Below, piece after piece: positions 1-5,831 of a stretch of 5,921 nt of DNA. The notes below the pieces were generated by a model that saw nothing but the letters and a program-made list of their open reading frames with translations, did not search any database and was not told the origin of the DNA. The DNA lies in assembly GCA_003477045.1 (NCBI GenBank), contig DMTS01000084.1:1-5921 (forward strand). Reading direction: 5' to 3'. Source of the stretch: Candidatus Delongbacteria bacterium (lineage in GTDB: Bacteria > UBA4055). Both the position numbers and the translations under genes were made by a program. Position 1 is the stretch's first letter, and every line of letters begins with the position of its first letter.

Positions 1-1
1 G

Positions 2-88
2 GAAATACTCGAAAGATATTCAGGAAATATCAAGATTCAATTTCTAAAGTACTATTGGATCGCGGAATACAAATTAAGGAAGGTTTAA
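2..88 (+). CDS. C-terminal tail of an upstream gene (partial, unidentified)
   Basis: An open frame enters from the left edge and ends at a TAA (86-88), 3 nt before the ATG of the first methyltransferase. It encodes 28 residues ending in an aromatic, basic stretch (KYYWIAEYKLRKV). The short spacing copies the gene packing seen downstream, which is why I prefer this frame. Another frame, open from base 1 to a TAA at 103-105, would overlap the next start by 14 nt and cannot be excluded. The fragment is too short to assign a family. The ribosome binding site of the next gene (AAGGAAGG, 76-83) overlaps its last codons, so it would be the first visible member of the same transcription unit. Confidence 0.4.
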   Translation, partial: EILERYSGNIKIQFLKYYWIAEYKLRKV

Positions 89-91
89 CAA

Positions 92-892
92 ATGGAAGAA
101 GTTAAGAAGATTTACTCGTGTTACGGCGAATATGAAAGGCTGATCCGGCACAGAATGGAATTTTATATAAATCTCAGATATATAAAGGAAAATATTCATG
201 ATAAGAGCCTGAAAATTCTTGACTTGGGCGGGGGACCGGGCAGGTATGCTGTAGAACTCACAAAAGCCGGTCATAAAGTAACTTTGATCGACCTTACTGA
301 TTTTCATGTTAAAGAGGCTAAAAGATTAAGTAAGGAAGAAAAAATAAAACTTCACAAGGTACAGCAGGGAGACGCACTTGACCTTTCATCGATTAAAGAC
401 GATTCCTTCGATGTTGTCCTCGCGATGGGGCCATTTTACCATATTAAGAAAGCAGCTCAGAGAAAGCAGTGTATAAATGAAATTAAAAGAGTTTTAAAGA
501 ATGACGGTATGCTCTTTACCGCACATCTGTCTAAATGCGCGTTTTATAAATACATCGTCAGGGAAATGCCGGAAGTTATTGATCGCTTTTATGAAAATCT
601 TATACATATTCATTCGCACGGAGTAAAGAAATATTCAGACGGTGATTTGTTTACTGACAATACATACTGCGAAAACGCTGAGGATATTCTTGGTTTTATG
701 AAAAAATCAGGATTTGTTAACGGGGAAGTTATAGCTTCTGAAGGTCTTGTGGATCAAATTGAGGATAAGTTAAAGGAACTTGAGAAATCAAAATTCGATA
801 TGATCGCTGAGCTTAATTATATGTTTTGCAAGGATCCCCGCATTTTAAATGCGGCAAGCCATTTGTTATACAAAGGAGTGAATAAGAAATGA
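92..892 (+). CDS. Class I SAM-dependent methyltransferase
   Basis: This 266-residue cytosolic protein is predicted to transfer a methyl group from S-adenosylmethionine; the substrate is unknown. The Rossmann-fold signatures are in order. Motif I is ILDLGGGPG at residues 42-50. The acidic ribose-binding position is D67 in VTLIDLT. A QGDALDL segment lies at 92-98, and motif IV is DVVLAMGPFYH at 107-117. The GPxYH form of motif IV and the ending LNAASHLLYKG are typical of a family of small-molecule-type methyltransferases common in Firmicutes and related bacteria. The ATG at 92 is supported by AAGGAAGG at 76-83, 8 nt upstream. The TGA stop overlaps the next ATG (ATGA), implying translational coupling. 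The C-terminal part, about residues 150-266, is lineage-variable and probably determines the substrate. The family call is secure; any specific substrate would be a guess. Confidence 0.9.
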   Translation: MEEVKKIYSCYGEYERLIRHRMEFYINLRYIKENIHDKSLKILDLGGGPGRYAVELTKAGHKVTLIDLTDFHVKEAKRLSKEEKIKLHKVQQGDALDLSSIKDDSFDVVLAMGPFYHIKKAAQRKQCINEIKRVLKNDGMLFTAHLSKCAFYKYIVREMPEVIDRFYENLIHIHSHGVKKYSDGDLFTDNTYCENAEDILGFMKKSGFVNGEVIASEGLVDQIEDKLKELEKSKFDMIAELNYMFCKDPRILNAASHLLYKGVNKK

Positions 893-1149
893 AATGTAAG
901 AAATGCTATCAAATAAATAATTGTCCTTTTAATAGGGGTAGAGTGCCGGCTTCGGCGAAATGTCCTCCTTTTGATCTTAAGATCGGCTGCTGGGAATATG
1001 ATTGGGTCGCTTTCTATAGTAACATGCCTGATGGTAAAGAAAAATCAGAATGGCGTGAAGGAATGATAAGCAGATGTAAGCAATGTAAAGTCTATGTTGA
1101 GCATAAAGCTGAAATGGATGTTGTTTTGAATAAACTTGGAAATAGTTAA
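889..1149 (+). CDS. Small cysteine-rich protein, possible two-CW-like metal-binding protein
   Basis: This is an 86-residue soluble protein with seven cysteines (C3, C6, C12, C25, C34, C63, C66), including two CxxC pairs at 3-6 and 63-66 and a CWE at 34-36. The spacing (C-x5-C near the start, CPP, then CW, and a late CxxC followed by a hydrophobic/aromatic patch) recalls the small two-CW type cysteine-rich proteins often found in anaerobes. However, the first Cys is followed by Tyr rather than Trp, so the match is only partial. A zinc or iron-sulfur site is the likely use of the cysteines; this is inference. The ATG overlaps the stop of the preceding methyltransferase by 4 nt and has its own GGAG site (AAAGGAGTG, 872-880). 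A role as metal-binding accessory to the methyltransferase, or as a modified substrate of the neighbouring enzymes, is possible but unproven. Confidence 0.75.
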   Translation: MKCKKCYQINNCPFNRGRVPASAKCPPFDLKIGCWEYDWVAFYSNMPDGKEKSEWREGMISRCKQCKVYVEHKAEMDVVLNKLGNS

Positions 1150-1152
1150 ATA

Positions 1153-1728
1153 ATGAATCAGTATTACGCAGAAATATTGGGTTCTTTATCTTTTTTTGTG
1201 GTTTTCGTGATCTTTGTATTTAGAAGATCAAAAGGAAATTTCAGGGAATACGGTTTTAATTTATGCGCTGTTAAGCCCATATTAGTTAGTATTGCCATAG
1301 GCGCAATTCTTGTCATTTTAGCTTCTCTTATTTCTAATCAGATTGTAGGAAAGGGACATCCTCTTAATGATAATACTTTAATTGTGCAGGTATTGATCTA
1401 CTGGCTGCTAAAACCGATTACGGAAGAAGTATTTTTTCGCGGCTGGCTTCAGACTATTATTTCAAAAAGAGTTCACTCGTCAATTTCAATAGCGACAATC
1501 AAAATCTCTTACGCGGTAATTTTTACTTCTTTGATCTTCGGAATTTTTCATGGAACTCTATATTTTTCCGGCATGAACGGCTATAAAGTTATAAATACGG
1601 TGTTTTTTGTTACGGTTCTTGGGCTATTCACTGGATATTACAGGGAAAAAACGAACAGTTTGCTTCCTTCGATAGTAAATCATATTTCATACAATGCATT
1701 GGGAGGAATTATAGCTAATGTCCTATAA
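1153..1728 (+). CDS. CPBP-family intramembrane metalloprotease
   Basis: This is a 191-residue polytopic membrane protein with about six hydrophobic segments (roughly residues 7-24, 43-61, 74-87, 117-134, 146-161 and 170-189). All three signatures of the CPBP (CAAX protease and bacteriocin-processing) family are present. These are EEVFFRGW at 91-98 (EExxxR: E91, E92, R96), FGIFH at 129-133 (FxxxH: H133) and NHISYN at 176-181 (HxxxN: H177, N181). These residues bind the catalytic metal and activate water, so the enzyme looks intact. Known members process prenylated proteins, mature or secrete peptides, or confer bacteriocin immunity; the substrate here is unknown. The ATG lies 3 nt after the previous stop with only a weak upstream GGA, suggesting translation by reinitiation. 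Its last 11 nt overlap the following methyltransferase gene. The context suggests one co-expressed unit. Confidence 0.88.
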   Translation: MNQYYAEILGSLSFFVVFVIFVFRRSKGNFREYGFNLCAVKPILVSIAIGAILVILASLISNQIVGKGHPLNDNTLIVQVLIYWLLKPITEEVFFRGWLQTIISKRVHSSISIATIKISYAVIFTSLIFGIFHGTLYFSGMNGYKVINTVFFVTVLGLFTGYYREKTNSLLPSIVNHISYNALGGIIANVL

Positions 1729-2386
1729 AACGGAGAATAACGGAAGCTGGGAAAAAATATACAGTGAGCAGGGCGAAGTTCAGCACGAAATACTTAATAC
1801 GGTCGTCGAAGCTGTCAGGATATTTAAGGATAAGAAATATCATCATATTCTTGATCTCGGATGCGGAACTGGCAGGAATACATTTTACCTTGCTCAGAAC
1901 GGCTTTCAAGTTACTGCCTGTGACATATCTGAAACAGGTGTAAATATAGCTAAAAAGAAAGCTGATGAACTCGGATATAAGAATATTTATTTCGGTATTG
2001 AGGACATGTACGATCTGAGTTATCCGGACATATCTTTCGATGCCGTTCTATGTGTATGGACTCAGGGACACGGTATGCGATCTGATATGCAGAAAAGCAT
2101 CAATGAGATTCACCGCATACTCAAACCGGGAGGTATGACCGTTACAGATTTTGTTACGATTGAAGATCCGACTTTCGGTGTTGGTGAAAAAATAGCAGAC
2201 AATACTTTCATTGGCGGAAGACCGGGAGAAGAAAATATTCCGCACTATTATACAAATGAAGACGATTTAAAGAGTATGTTCAGGAACTTTTCATTTGTCA
2301 GCTTCATAGACAGAACTTATAGCTTCAAAGATGATAATAAAATTGAGCACATTATTAAAGCTATAGTAGTTCAGGCTGTAAAATAG
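1718..2386 (+). CDS. Class I SAM-dependent methyltransferase, TehB/UbiE-like
   Basis: This 222-residue cytosolic methyltransferase is distinct from the one at 92-892. Motif I is ILDLGCGTG at residues 44-52, with the acidic position D69 in VTACDIS. A GIEDMYDL segment at 93-100 takes the motif III position, FDAVLCVWTQGHG at 107-119 the motif IV position, and ILKPGG at 134-139 is the usual post-IV turn. The C-terminal YYTNEDDLKSMF (177-188) is common in TehB-like and other small-molecule methyltransferases, where it opens the final strand pair. The substrate cannot be read from the sequence; tellurite or selenite methylation is a possibility only by family resemblance. The start is supported by GGGAGGA at 1701-1707 and lies 11 nt inside the CPBP protease gene. 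The pair with the first methyltransferase in one transcription unit suggests sequential or parallel methylation steps. Confidence 0.9.
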   Translation: MSYKTENNGSWEKIYSEQGEVQHEILNTVVEAVRIFKDKKYHHILDLGCGTGRNTFYLAQNGFQVTACDISETGVNIAKKKADELGYKNIYFGIEDMYDLSYPDISFDAVLCVWTQGHGMRSDMQKSINEIHRILKPGGMTVTDFVTIEDPTFGVGEKIADNTFIGGRPGEENIPHYYTNEDDLKSMFRNFSFVSFIDRTYSFKDDNKIEHIIKAIVVQAVK

Positions 2387-2399
2387 GAACAGATTTAAA

Positions 2400-2483
2400 A
2401 TGAAAACAGATTATTTCAGTCATGACAGCGCATACAAACACCGTAAGGCTCAGGGAAAAGACGGTTGGGCATCTATGGTATAA
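2400..2483 (+). pseudogene. Truncated N-terminus of a third methyltransferase
   Basis: A 27-codon frame starts at an ATG behind an AGGA (2385-2388) that overlaps the stop of the previous gene. It encodes MKTDYFSHDSAYKHRKAQGK followed by DGWASMV and a TAA. The pattern YFxHDSxYKxRKxxGxxGW is, from memory, the conserved opening of another SAM methyltransferase subfamily in Firmicutes and relatives, where GW is normally followed by D and about 200 more residues. Here the match stops just after GW and the toxin-antitoxin control region begins. I read this as the left stump of a gene lost when the toxin-antitoxin module, or a deletion, arrived. It might still be translated as a short peptide. The family recognition is from motif memory, not alignment. 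Confidence 0.5.
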
Positions 2484-2484
2484 T
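2476..2484 (+). promoter_or_regulatory. Possible extended -10 element
   Basis: TGGTATAAT is a perfect extended -10 (TGn followed by TATAAT at 2479-2484). No -35 box is visible 16-18 bp upstream, but extended -10 promoters can work without one. It sits at the end of the methyltransferase remnant and would start transcription upstream of the toxin-antitoxin operator. It is a second or alternative promoter beside the TTGACA one. Confidence 0.35.
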
Positions 2485-2492
2485 TTATTCTC

Positions 2493-2521
2493 TTGACAAA
2501 GCGTACGAAATTCCGTACTTT
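2493..2521 (+). promoter_or_regulatory. Promoter of the toxin-antitoxin operon
   Basis: A consensus -35 TTGACA (2493-2498) is followed after 17 bp by TACTTT (2516-2521), a 3-of-6 match to the -10 consensus. Transcription would start around 2528, just before the AAGGAGGT site of the antitoxin. The spacer is filled by the GTAC near-palindrome, so repressor binding there would block RNA polymerase. Confidence 0.6.
2503..2518 (+). promoter_or_regulatory. Autorepression operator for the YefM-YoeB complex
   Basis: The 16-bp sequence GTACGAAATTCCGTAC is an inverted repeat matching its own reverse complement at 14 of 16 positions. Each end carries a GTAC core, and the cores are 12 bp apart centre to centre. 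YefM-YoeB operators described in Escherichia coli consist of paired TGTACA-core sites with similar spacing. The position between the -35 and -10 boxes of the operon, directly upstream of an antitoxin with a Phd/YefM N-terminal DNA-binding fold, supports an operator role. Binding itself is inference. Confidence 0.6.
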
Positions 2522-2544
2522 TATCTTTAGAAGGAGGTATTTGT

Positions 2545-2787
2545 ATGACAACTATCAATGTTACTGAAGCCAGAAAAAATTTATACAATCTTGTTGATCT
2601 CGCCAACGAATCGCATGAAACTATTCTTATATCAGGCAAACGCGGAAATGCTGTTTTAATATCCGAAGAAGACTGGTCAGCCATCAATGAAACACTTTAT
2701 CTTCTGTCAATACCAAAGATGAGAGAATCAATAAAGGAAGGGCTTGAAACACCGATTGATGAATGCGATACGGATCTTGACTGGTGA
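2545..2787 (+). CDS. yefM: Antitoxin of the Phd/YefM family
   Basis: This 80-residue antitoxin begins MTTINVTEARKNLYNLVDLA, the typical YefM N-terminal dimerisation and DNA-binding region, followed by the conserved ILISGKRGNAVLISEEDW segment (about residues 27-44). The acidic C-terminus (residues 65-80, ending DTDLDW) is the flexible tail that wraps the toxin active site and is degraded by Lon or Clp proteases under stress. The family length is about 80-90 residues, so it is complete. The ATG lies 6 nt after AAGGAGGT (2531-2538), a much stronger ribosome site than the toxin has, which favours excess antitoxin. The operon promoter contains a GTAC near-palindrome, its likely own binding site. 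The stop overlaps the toxin start by 4 nt. Confidence 0.93.
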   Translation: MTTINVTEARKNLYNLVDLANESHETILISGKRGNAVLISEEDWSAINETLYLLSIPKMRESIKEGLETPIDECDTDLDW

Positions 2788-3047
2788 AGTGGAAATTAAT
2801 ATACACCAAACAGGCACAGAAAGATGCTTTAAAGCTGAAGTCTGCAGGACTTAAAGATAAAGCTGCGGAACTGCTAAGAATTCTTTCGGATAATCCTTTA
2901 CAGAATCCTCCTAAGTATGAGAAGCTTGTCGGCGATCTTGCCGGCGCATATTCACGAAGAATAAATATTCATCACCGTCTAGTGTATCAAATTTGCGATC
3001 AGGACAAGATCGTAAAAGTTATCAGAATGTGGACCCATTATGAATAG
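2784..3047 (+). CDS. yoeB: mRNA interferase toxin YoeB (RelE superfamily)
   Basis: This 87-residue toxin belongs to the RelE/YoeB fold and cleaves mRNA in the ribosomal A site. Compared from memory with E. coli YoeB (84 residues), the key catalytic positions are all kept: E46, R65 within the HRLVY motif (64-68), and the terminal H85-Y86 equivalent to H83-Y84. The SRRINxxHRLVY block (57-68) is diagnostic for YoeB rather than ParE or HigB. It therefore looks active. The start is GTG, overlapping the antitoxin stop (GTGA), with no good ribosome site of its own, so its translation depends on the antitoxin being translated first. This keeps the toxin in check. One residue (E87) follows the usual terminal HY. 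Confidence 0.93.
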   Translation: MKWKLIYTKQAQKDALKLKSAGLKDKAAELLRILSDNPLQNPPKYEKLVGDLAGAYSRRINIHHRLVYQICDQDKIVKVIRMWTHYE

Positions 3048-3066
3048 GATATTTAATGAAATGACG

Positions 3067-3093
3067 CTTCAAAAGTGATTTGGAATTTTGAAG
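3067..3093 (+). repeat. Stem-loop between toxin and exported-protein genes
   Basis: CTTCAAAA (3067-3074) and TTTTGAAG (3086-3093) form a perfect 8-bp stem around an 11-nt loop, 20 nt after the toxin stop. Only 3 of the 8 pairs are G-C and there is no T tract after it, so it is not a convincing intrinsic terminator. It may be an mRNA end-protecting hairpin or a protein site. The rest of this 81-nt gap shows no clear promoter. Confidence 0.35.
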
Positions 3094-3128
3094 ATAAACT
3101 GTGTTATTTAAATAGGGCGTAAATAGAA

Positions 3129-3893
3129 ATGAACATTAAACATTTTTTGATTATTCCGGTATTTTTAATAAATATTTCGTCTTTCAGTGAAGGTATAATA
3201 AAGAAAGAACTGGAAAAGTGCTATTCATTTTACGAAACAGTTGAAAATGACCTTTCAATAAAAAATTTAGTCCTGCTTGACAGTACTTTAAAAAAATTTA
3301 TCAATAACTTGGACAGCTATGAAGAAATCGAAAGAGCTGAAGGTACTATAGCAGATTATGATATTAAATATTGGGAGGACAAATACCGTAAGATTGGCAT
3401 TGAACGAGCCTATTCAGGGCCGTCTTTATATTATTCCAACAAATTTCTTGCTGATGCTCATAAAATTGACCCTAACTCAAGATACAGAAAATATACATAT
3501 TTTTCAACTATTTTCGGCATAGGTGACCCTTCGGGATTAGGAATGATGCCTAATGTGAAAGAGGCATATAAATATCTCAAAGATTTCCCCGACGGACCTT
3601 ATATTGACGAAGTATATTTGATCTTAGCGAGATTTCATACGGATCTTTTCATGGTAGTAAGAAGCCTTAACAATTCCGAAAAAGATATATTAGATTATAA
3701 ATATGATTGCTATGAATCTTATATTGAGAACAAACCTTATGCCGTTCAAATGAAAGACAATCAGCGAATTGCTGTAAAATTCTTAAGAGAATTTTTAAAA
3801 ATTCATTCCAATCATAAATTCAGATATCCCAAAAACTGGCTGGAAGACTTGGAAAATGGTACGATTGACTGCTGGAGTTATTGCTCAGACTGA
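3129..3893 (+). CDS. Exported protein of unknown function, helical/TPR-like
   Basis: I do not recognise this 254-residue protein. It starts with a typical Sec signal peptide: a short basic region (K4), a hydrophobic core FLIIPVFLINISSF (about residues 6-19) and a plausible cleavage near residues 20-22 (SFS/EG). There is no lipobox cysteine, so it is probably periplasmic or secreted. The mature part is rich in Tyr, Lys, Asp and amphipathic helices. Segments such as YLKDFPDGPYIDEVYLILAR (148-167) have the look of tetratricopeptide-type helical repeats. The C-terminus has two close cysteines (CWSYC, 248-252) that could form a disulfide. The ATG has only a weak site (TAGGG, 3113-3117). In the same frame, beyond its TGA, reading stays open to 4037, so the gene may once have been longer. 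Confidence 0.7.
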   Translation: MNIKHFLIIPVFLINISSFSEGIIKKELEKCYSFYETVENDLSIKNLVLLDSTLKKFINNLDSYEEIERAEGTIADYDIKYWEDKYRKIGIERAYSGPSLYYSNKFLADAHKIDPNSRYRKYTYFSTIFGIGDPSGLGMMPNVKEAYKYLKDFPDGPYIDEVYLILARFHTDLFMVVRSLNNSEKDILDYKYDCYESYIENKPYAVQMKDNQRIAVKFLREFLKIHSNHKFRYPKNWLEDLENGTIDCWSYCSD

Positions 3894-3896
3894 GGC

Positions 3897-4037
3897 ATGG
3901 AAGTAGCAGATAAAAATTTTGATTTCTACGGATCGTTAAAAAGTGCCATGAAGTTTTATTCGGAGCAATTTATAAAAGCAAAGAGTAATAGACAGAAACT
4001 CAAAGTTATCGAAAAACTGGAAAAAGAGTATTTATAA
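3897..4037 (+). CDS. 46-codon ORF in frame with the preceding gene across a TGA
   Basis: An ATG 3 nt after the TGA of the exported-protein gene opens a 46-residue frame starting MEVADKNFDFYGSLKSAMKF and ending in a lysine/glutamate-rich helix (KVIEKLEKEYL). It lies in the same frame as the preceding gene. There is no ribosome site at a workable distance from this ATG, so independent initiation looks poor. It is either the detached C-terminal end of the exported protein after a stop mutation, a readthrough extension, or a reinitiated small protein. The peptide has no signal sequence or cysteines. Its TAA (4035-4037) overlaps the AAGGAG of the OsmC-like gene. It is the only content of the 3894-4049 gap. 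Confidence 0.35.
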   Translation: MEVADKNFDFYGSLKSAMKFYSEQFIKAKSNRQKLKVIEKLEKEYL

Positions 4038-4049
4038 GGAGAATCAATT

Positions 4050-4460
4050 ATGACGAAAATGACAACAACTTACACAGGCGGGCTGAGAGCCGAATCAATT
4101 CATCTGCAGTCCGGAACAAAGATTATTACTGATGCTCCAACCGATAATCACGGTAAAGGCGAAGCGTTCTCACCGACAGATCTTTTTACGATCTCATATA
4201 CGACATGCATCCTGACTACGATCGGGCTTGCTGCGCAGACTCAGGGGTTTTCAATTGACGGAGCGACAGCCGAAACCGAAAAGATAATGTCATCGAACCC
4301 CAGAAAAGTGGGGGAGATCAAAATTGAAATTATTTTTCCACACGATAATTATTCAGACAAAGAGAAAACGGTGATCGAACGAACGGTCAAAGCATGCCCG
4401 GTAGCGGAAAGCCTTAATCCTGATATCAAAAGAACCGTTTCGATAAGCTATAAGAAATAA
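4050..4460 (+). CDS. OsmC/Ohr-family peroxiredoxin-like protein
   Basis: This 136-residue cytosolic protein belongs to the OsmC/Ohr family of thiol-dependent (organic) hydroperoxide reductases. The two redox cysteines are visible: C53 in SYTTCILTTIG, on the central helix, and C116 in KACPVAESL. The usual Glu (E38 in GEAFSPTDL) and Arg (R13) candidates near the active site are also present. The length is normal for the family. The SPTDL...TC form and the short C-terminus place it with OsmC-like (YhfA-type) proteins rather than classical Ohr, so the substrate is uncertain. The ATG is preceded by AAGGAG (4036-4041) at 8 nt, a strong site. It ends 8 nt before the convergent ATPase gene. No dedicated promoter is seen, so it may be read from upstream. 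Confidence 0.92.
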   Translation: MTKMTTTYTGGLRAESIHLQSGTKIITDAPTDNHGKGEAFSPTDLFTISYTTCILTTIGLAAQTQGFSIDGATAETEKIMSSNPRKVGEIKIEIIFPHDNYSDKEKTVIERTVKACPVAESLNPDIKRTVSISYKK

Positions 4461-4468
4461 TTTTCTTT

Positions 4469-5776
4469 TTAATCTTTTATGATTTTTTTCACGCTTGAAA
4501 CAGCATAAAGCGGAATATTGATAAATTCTTTTTCTCTGCTGAATACTCTGGGTGAGACCCTTATGACTCTATCTGGTTTATATAATCCTTCGTAAACACG
4601 AAGACTCTTTAGATTTCTGCTCGATCCGCTTTTAACTTCAACGGGGAATATGCTGTTACCGGATTTTATCAAAAAATCAACTTCAGCCTTTCCTTCAGAT
4701 GACCAGTAAAACAGTTCCTCATAACCTGAAGAGATAAGCTCGGAGGCGACGAAATTTTCAATAAATGCGCCGTTGTATTCCATGAATAACTCATCGGGTT
4801 TAAGAATAATGTCGGATGTAAGTCCAAGCATGGCACCAAGTAATCCTGAATCGAGTATATAAAGCTTAAATTTCGATTTGTCAGAATAACCCGAAAGCGG
4901 AATTTTTGGAATGGAAACATTATAGGCGGGATATACAAGTCCTGCATTTTTTAGCCATGTTATAGTCAGCCCATAAGTAGAACTTCTGGCGTTTTTTGAA
5001 ACATCGCTGAATTTAAATTTCTTATTCTCTTTTGACAGCTGATATGGTATCGAATCCCATACCTCTGCGGTTTTCACAGCCTGATAGGCATCCGCATATT
5101 TAGAAAAATCATTTTTATATGCTTTTATTATTTCTTTCTGGATCTTTCTTGCTTCAGCTATATCCTGATGAATAAGATATGATTGCAGCACTTCCGGCAT
5201 TCCGCCAAGATAAAGATAAAGCTTCAGCTTATCGGCAAGTTTATTGTGAAAGATCTCTCCGACATCATCAAGCTTACCTTCACGGATCAATTCTGACAGA
5301 AGTTCGTCATTGTAAGCATTTAGAAATTCAAGAAATGACATAGGGTATAAATTCATAAAATTTACTTTTCCTACAGGAAAGCTGCTTTTTTTGCCTACAC
5401 TCACACCGAGTAGTGAGCCTGCAGCAATTATGTGGTATTCGGGAGCTTCTTCGCAGAAATATTTCAGGCTGGTTATAGTTCTCGGAGAAATCTGTATCTC
5501 ATCAAAAAAAATCAGAGTGTCTTTAAAGCCGATTTTTTTGCCGGTAAACATACCCAGCTTTGCTATAATAATTCTCGGATCAAGGCTTTCGGTAAATAAT
5601 GGAATCAACTCTGGAGTTTTTTCAAAATTAAAATAAAAATACTCGGAATATTCTTTTTTCGCGAATTCATCAATAAGATATGTCTTACCGACTTGCCTTG
5701 CTCCCTGAAGTAAAAGCGGCTTTCTGTCCCTGCTCTCTTTCCATTCCATCAAATCATAATAAGCTTTTCTTTTCAT
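4469..5776 (-). CDS. AAA ATPase with DUF4143 C-terminal domain
   Basis: This 435-residue protein is encoded opposite to all other genes in the window. Its N-terminal AAA_14-type ATPase domain shows Walker A GARQVGKT (25-32), Walker B TLIFFDEIQ (87-95) and a sensor segment IIAAGSLLG (116-124), followed by the family landmark LYPMSFLEFL (143-152). The C-terminal DUF4143 region carries EVDFLI (365-370, D367) and PVEVKSG (378-384, E380, K382). Together with E340 this resembles a PD-(D/E)XK nuclease core. The family is abundant in many anaerobes and often of unknown role; the protein is full length. The ATG is preceded by AAGGAT. It stands alone, converges on the OsmC-like gene with an 8-nt gap, and has a repeat array upstream. 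A nuclease activity would be inference from the motif only. Confidence 0.93.
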   Translation of the reverse strand: MKRKAYYDLMEWKESRDRKPLLLQGARQVGKTYLIDEFAKKEYSEYFYFNFEKTPELIPLFTESLDPRIIIAKLGMFTGKKIGFKDTLIFFDEIQISPRTITSLKYFCEEAPEYHIIAAGSLLGVSVGKKSSFPVGKVNFMNLYPMSFLEFLNAYNDELLSELIREGKLDDVGEIFHNKLADKLKLYLYLGGMPEVLQSYLIHQDIAEARKIQKEIIKAYKNDFSKYADAYQAVKTAEVWDSIPYQLSKENKKFKFSDVSKNARSSTYGLTITWLKNAGLVYPAYNVSIPKIPLSGYSDKSKFKLYILDSGLLGAMLGLTSDIILKPDELFMEYNGAFIENFVASELISSGYEELFYWSSEGKAEVDFLIKSGNSIFPVEVKSGSSRNLKSLRVYEGLYKPDRVIRVSPRVFSREKEFINIPLYAVSSVKKIIKD

Positions 5777-5802
5777 AATTATCCTTAGAAAATTATAAAA
5801 GA

Positions 5803-5831
5803 AATATAAGAACTCGTTCTGAAAAATGCAA
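5803..5831 (-). promoter_or_regulatory. Candidate promoter of the ATPase gene
   Basis: On the minus strand, TTGCAT (5831-5826) is followed after 17 bp by TATATT (5808-5803), about 27 nt upstream of the ATPase start. The -35-like box lies inside repeat unit 1. A perfect TATAAT also occurs closer (5797-5792), but it lacks a -35 and would start transcription almost on top of the ribosome site. Confidence 0.3.

Noticed and set aside
74..307. Minus-strand 77-codon ORF over the start of the first methyltransferase
   Set aside because: It is antisense to a gene with clear SAM-binding motifs and has no recognisable domain; the same reasoning removes the minus-strand ORFs at 1715-1909, 2048-2245, 2361-2687 and 4669-4947 and the plus-strand ORF at 5391-5636.
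3891..3930. TGA read as selenocysteine in the exported protein
   Set aside because: The bases after the TGA offer only a weak GTAG/CTAC pairing, with no stable stem or GGU-type apical loop expected of a bacterial SECIS, and no selenoprotein family is recognised.
92..4460. Integron cassette array (many small unrelated genes in one direction)
   Set aside because: I found no attC-like sites with paired core sequences in the intergenic gaps, several genes overlap, and there is no integrase in the window.
4452..4470. Intrinsic terminator after the OsmC-like gene (AAGAAA-TAAT-TTTCTT plus T run)
   Set aside because: The 6-bp stem has only one G-C pair and overlaps the stop codon; it is too weak to call as a terminator.
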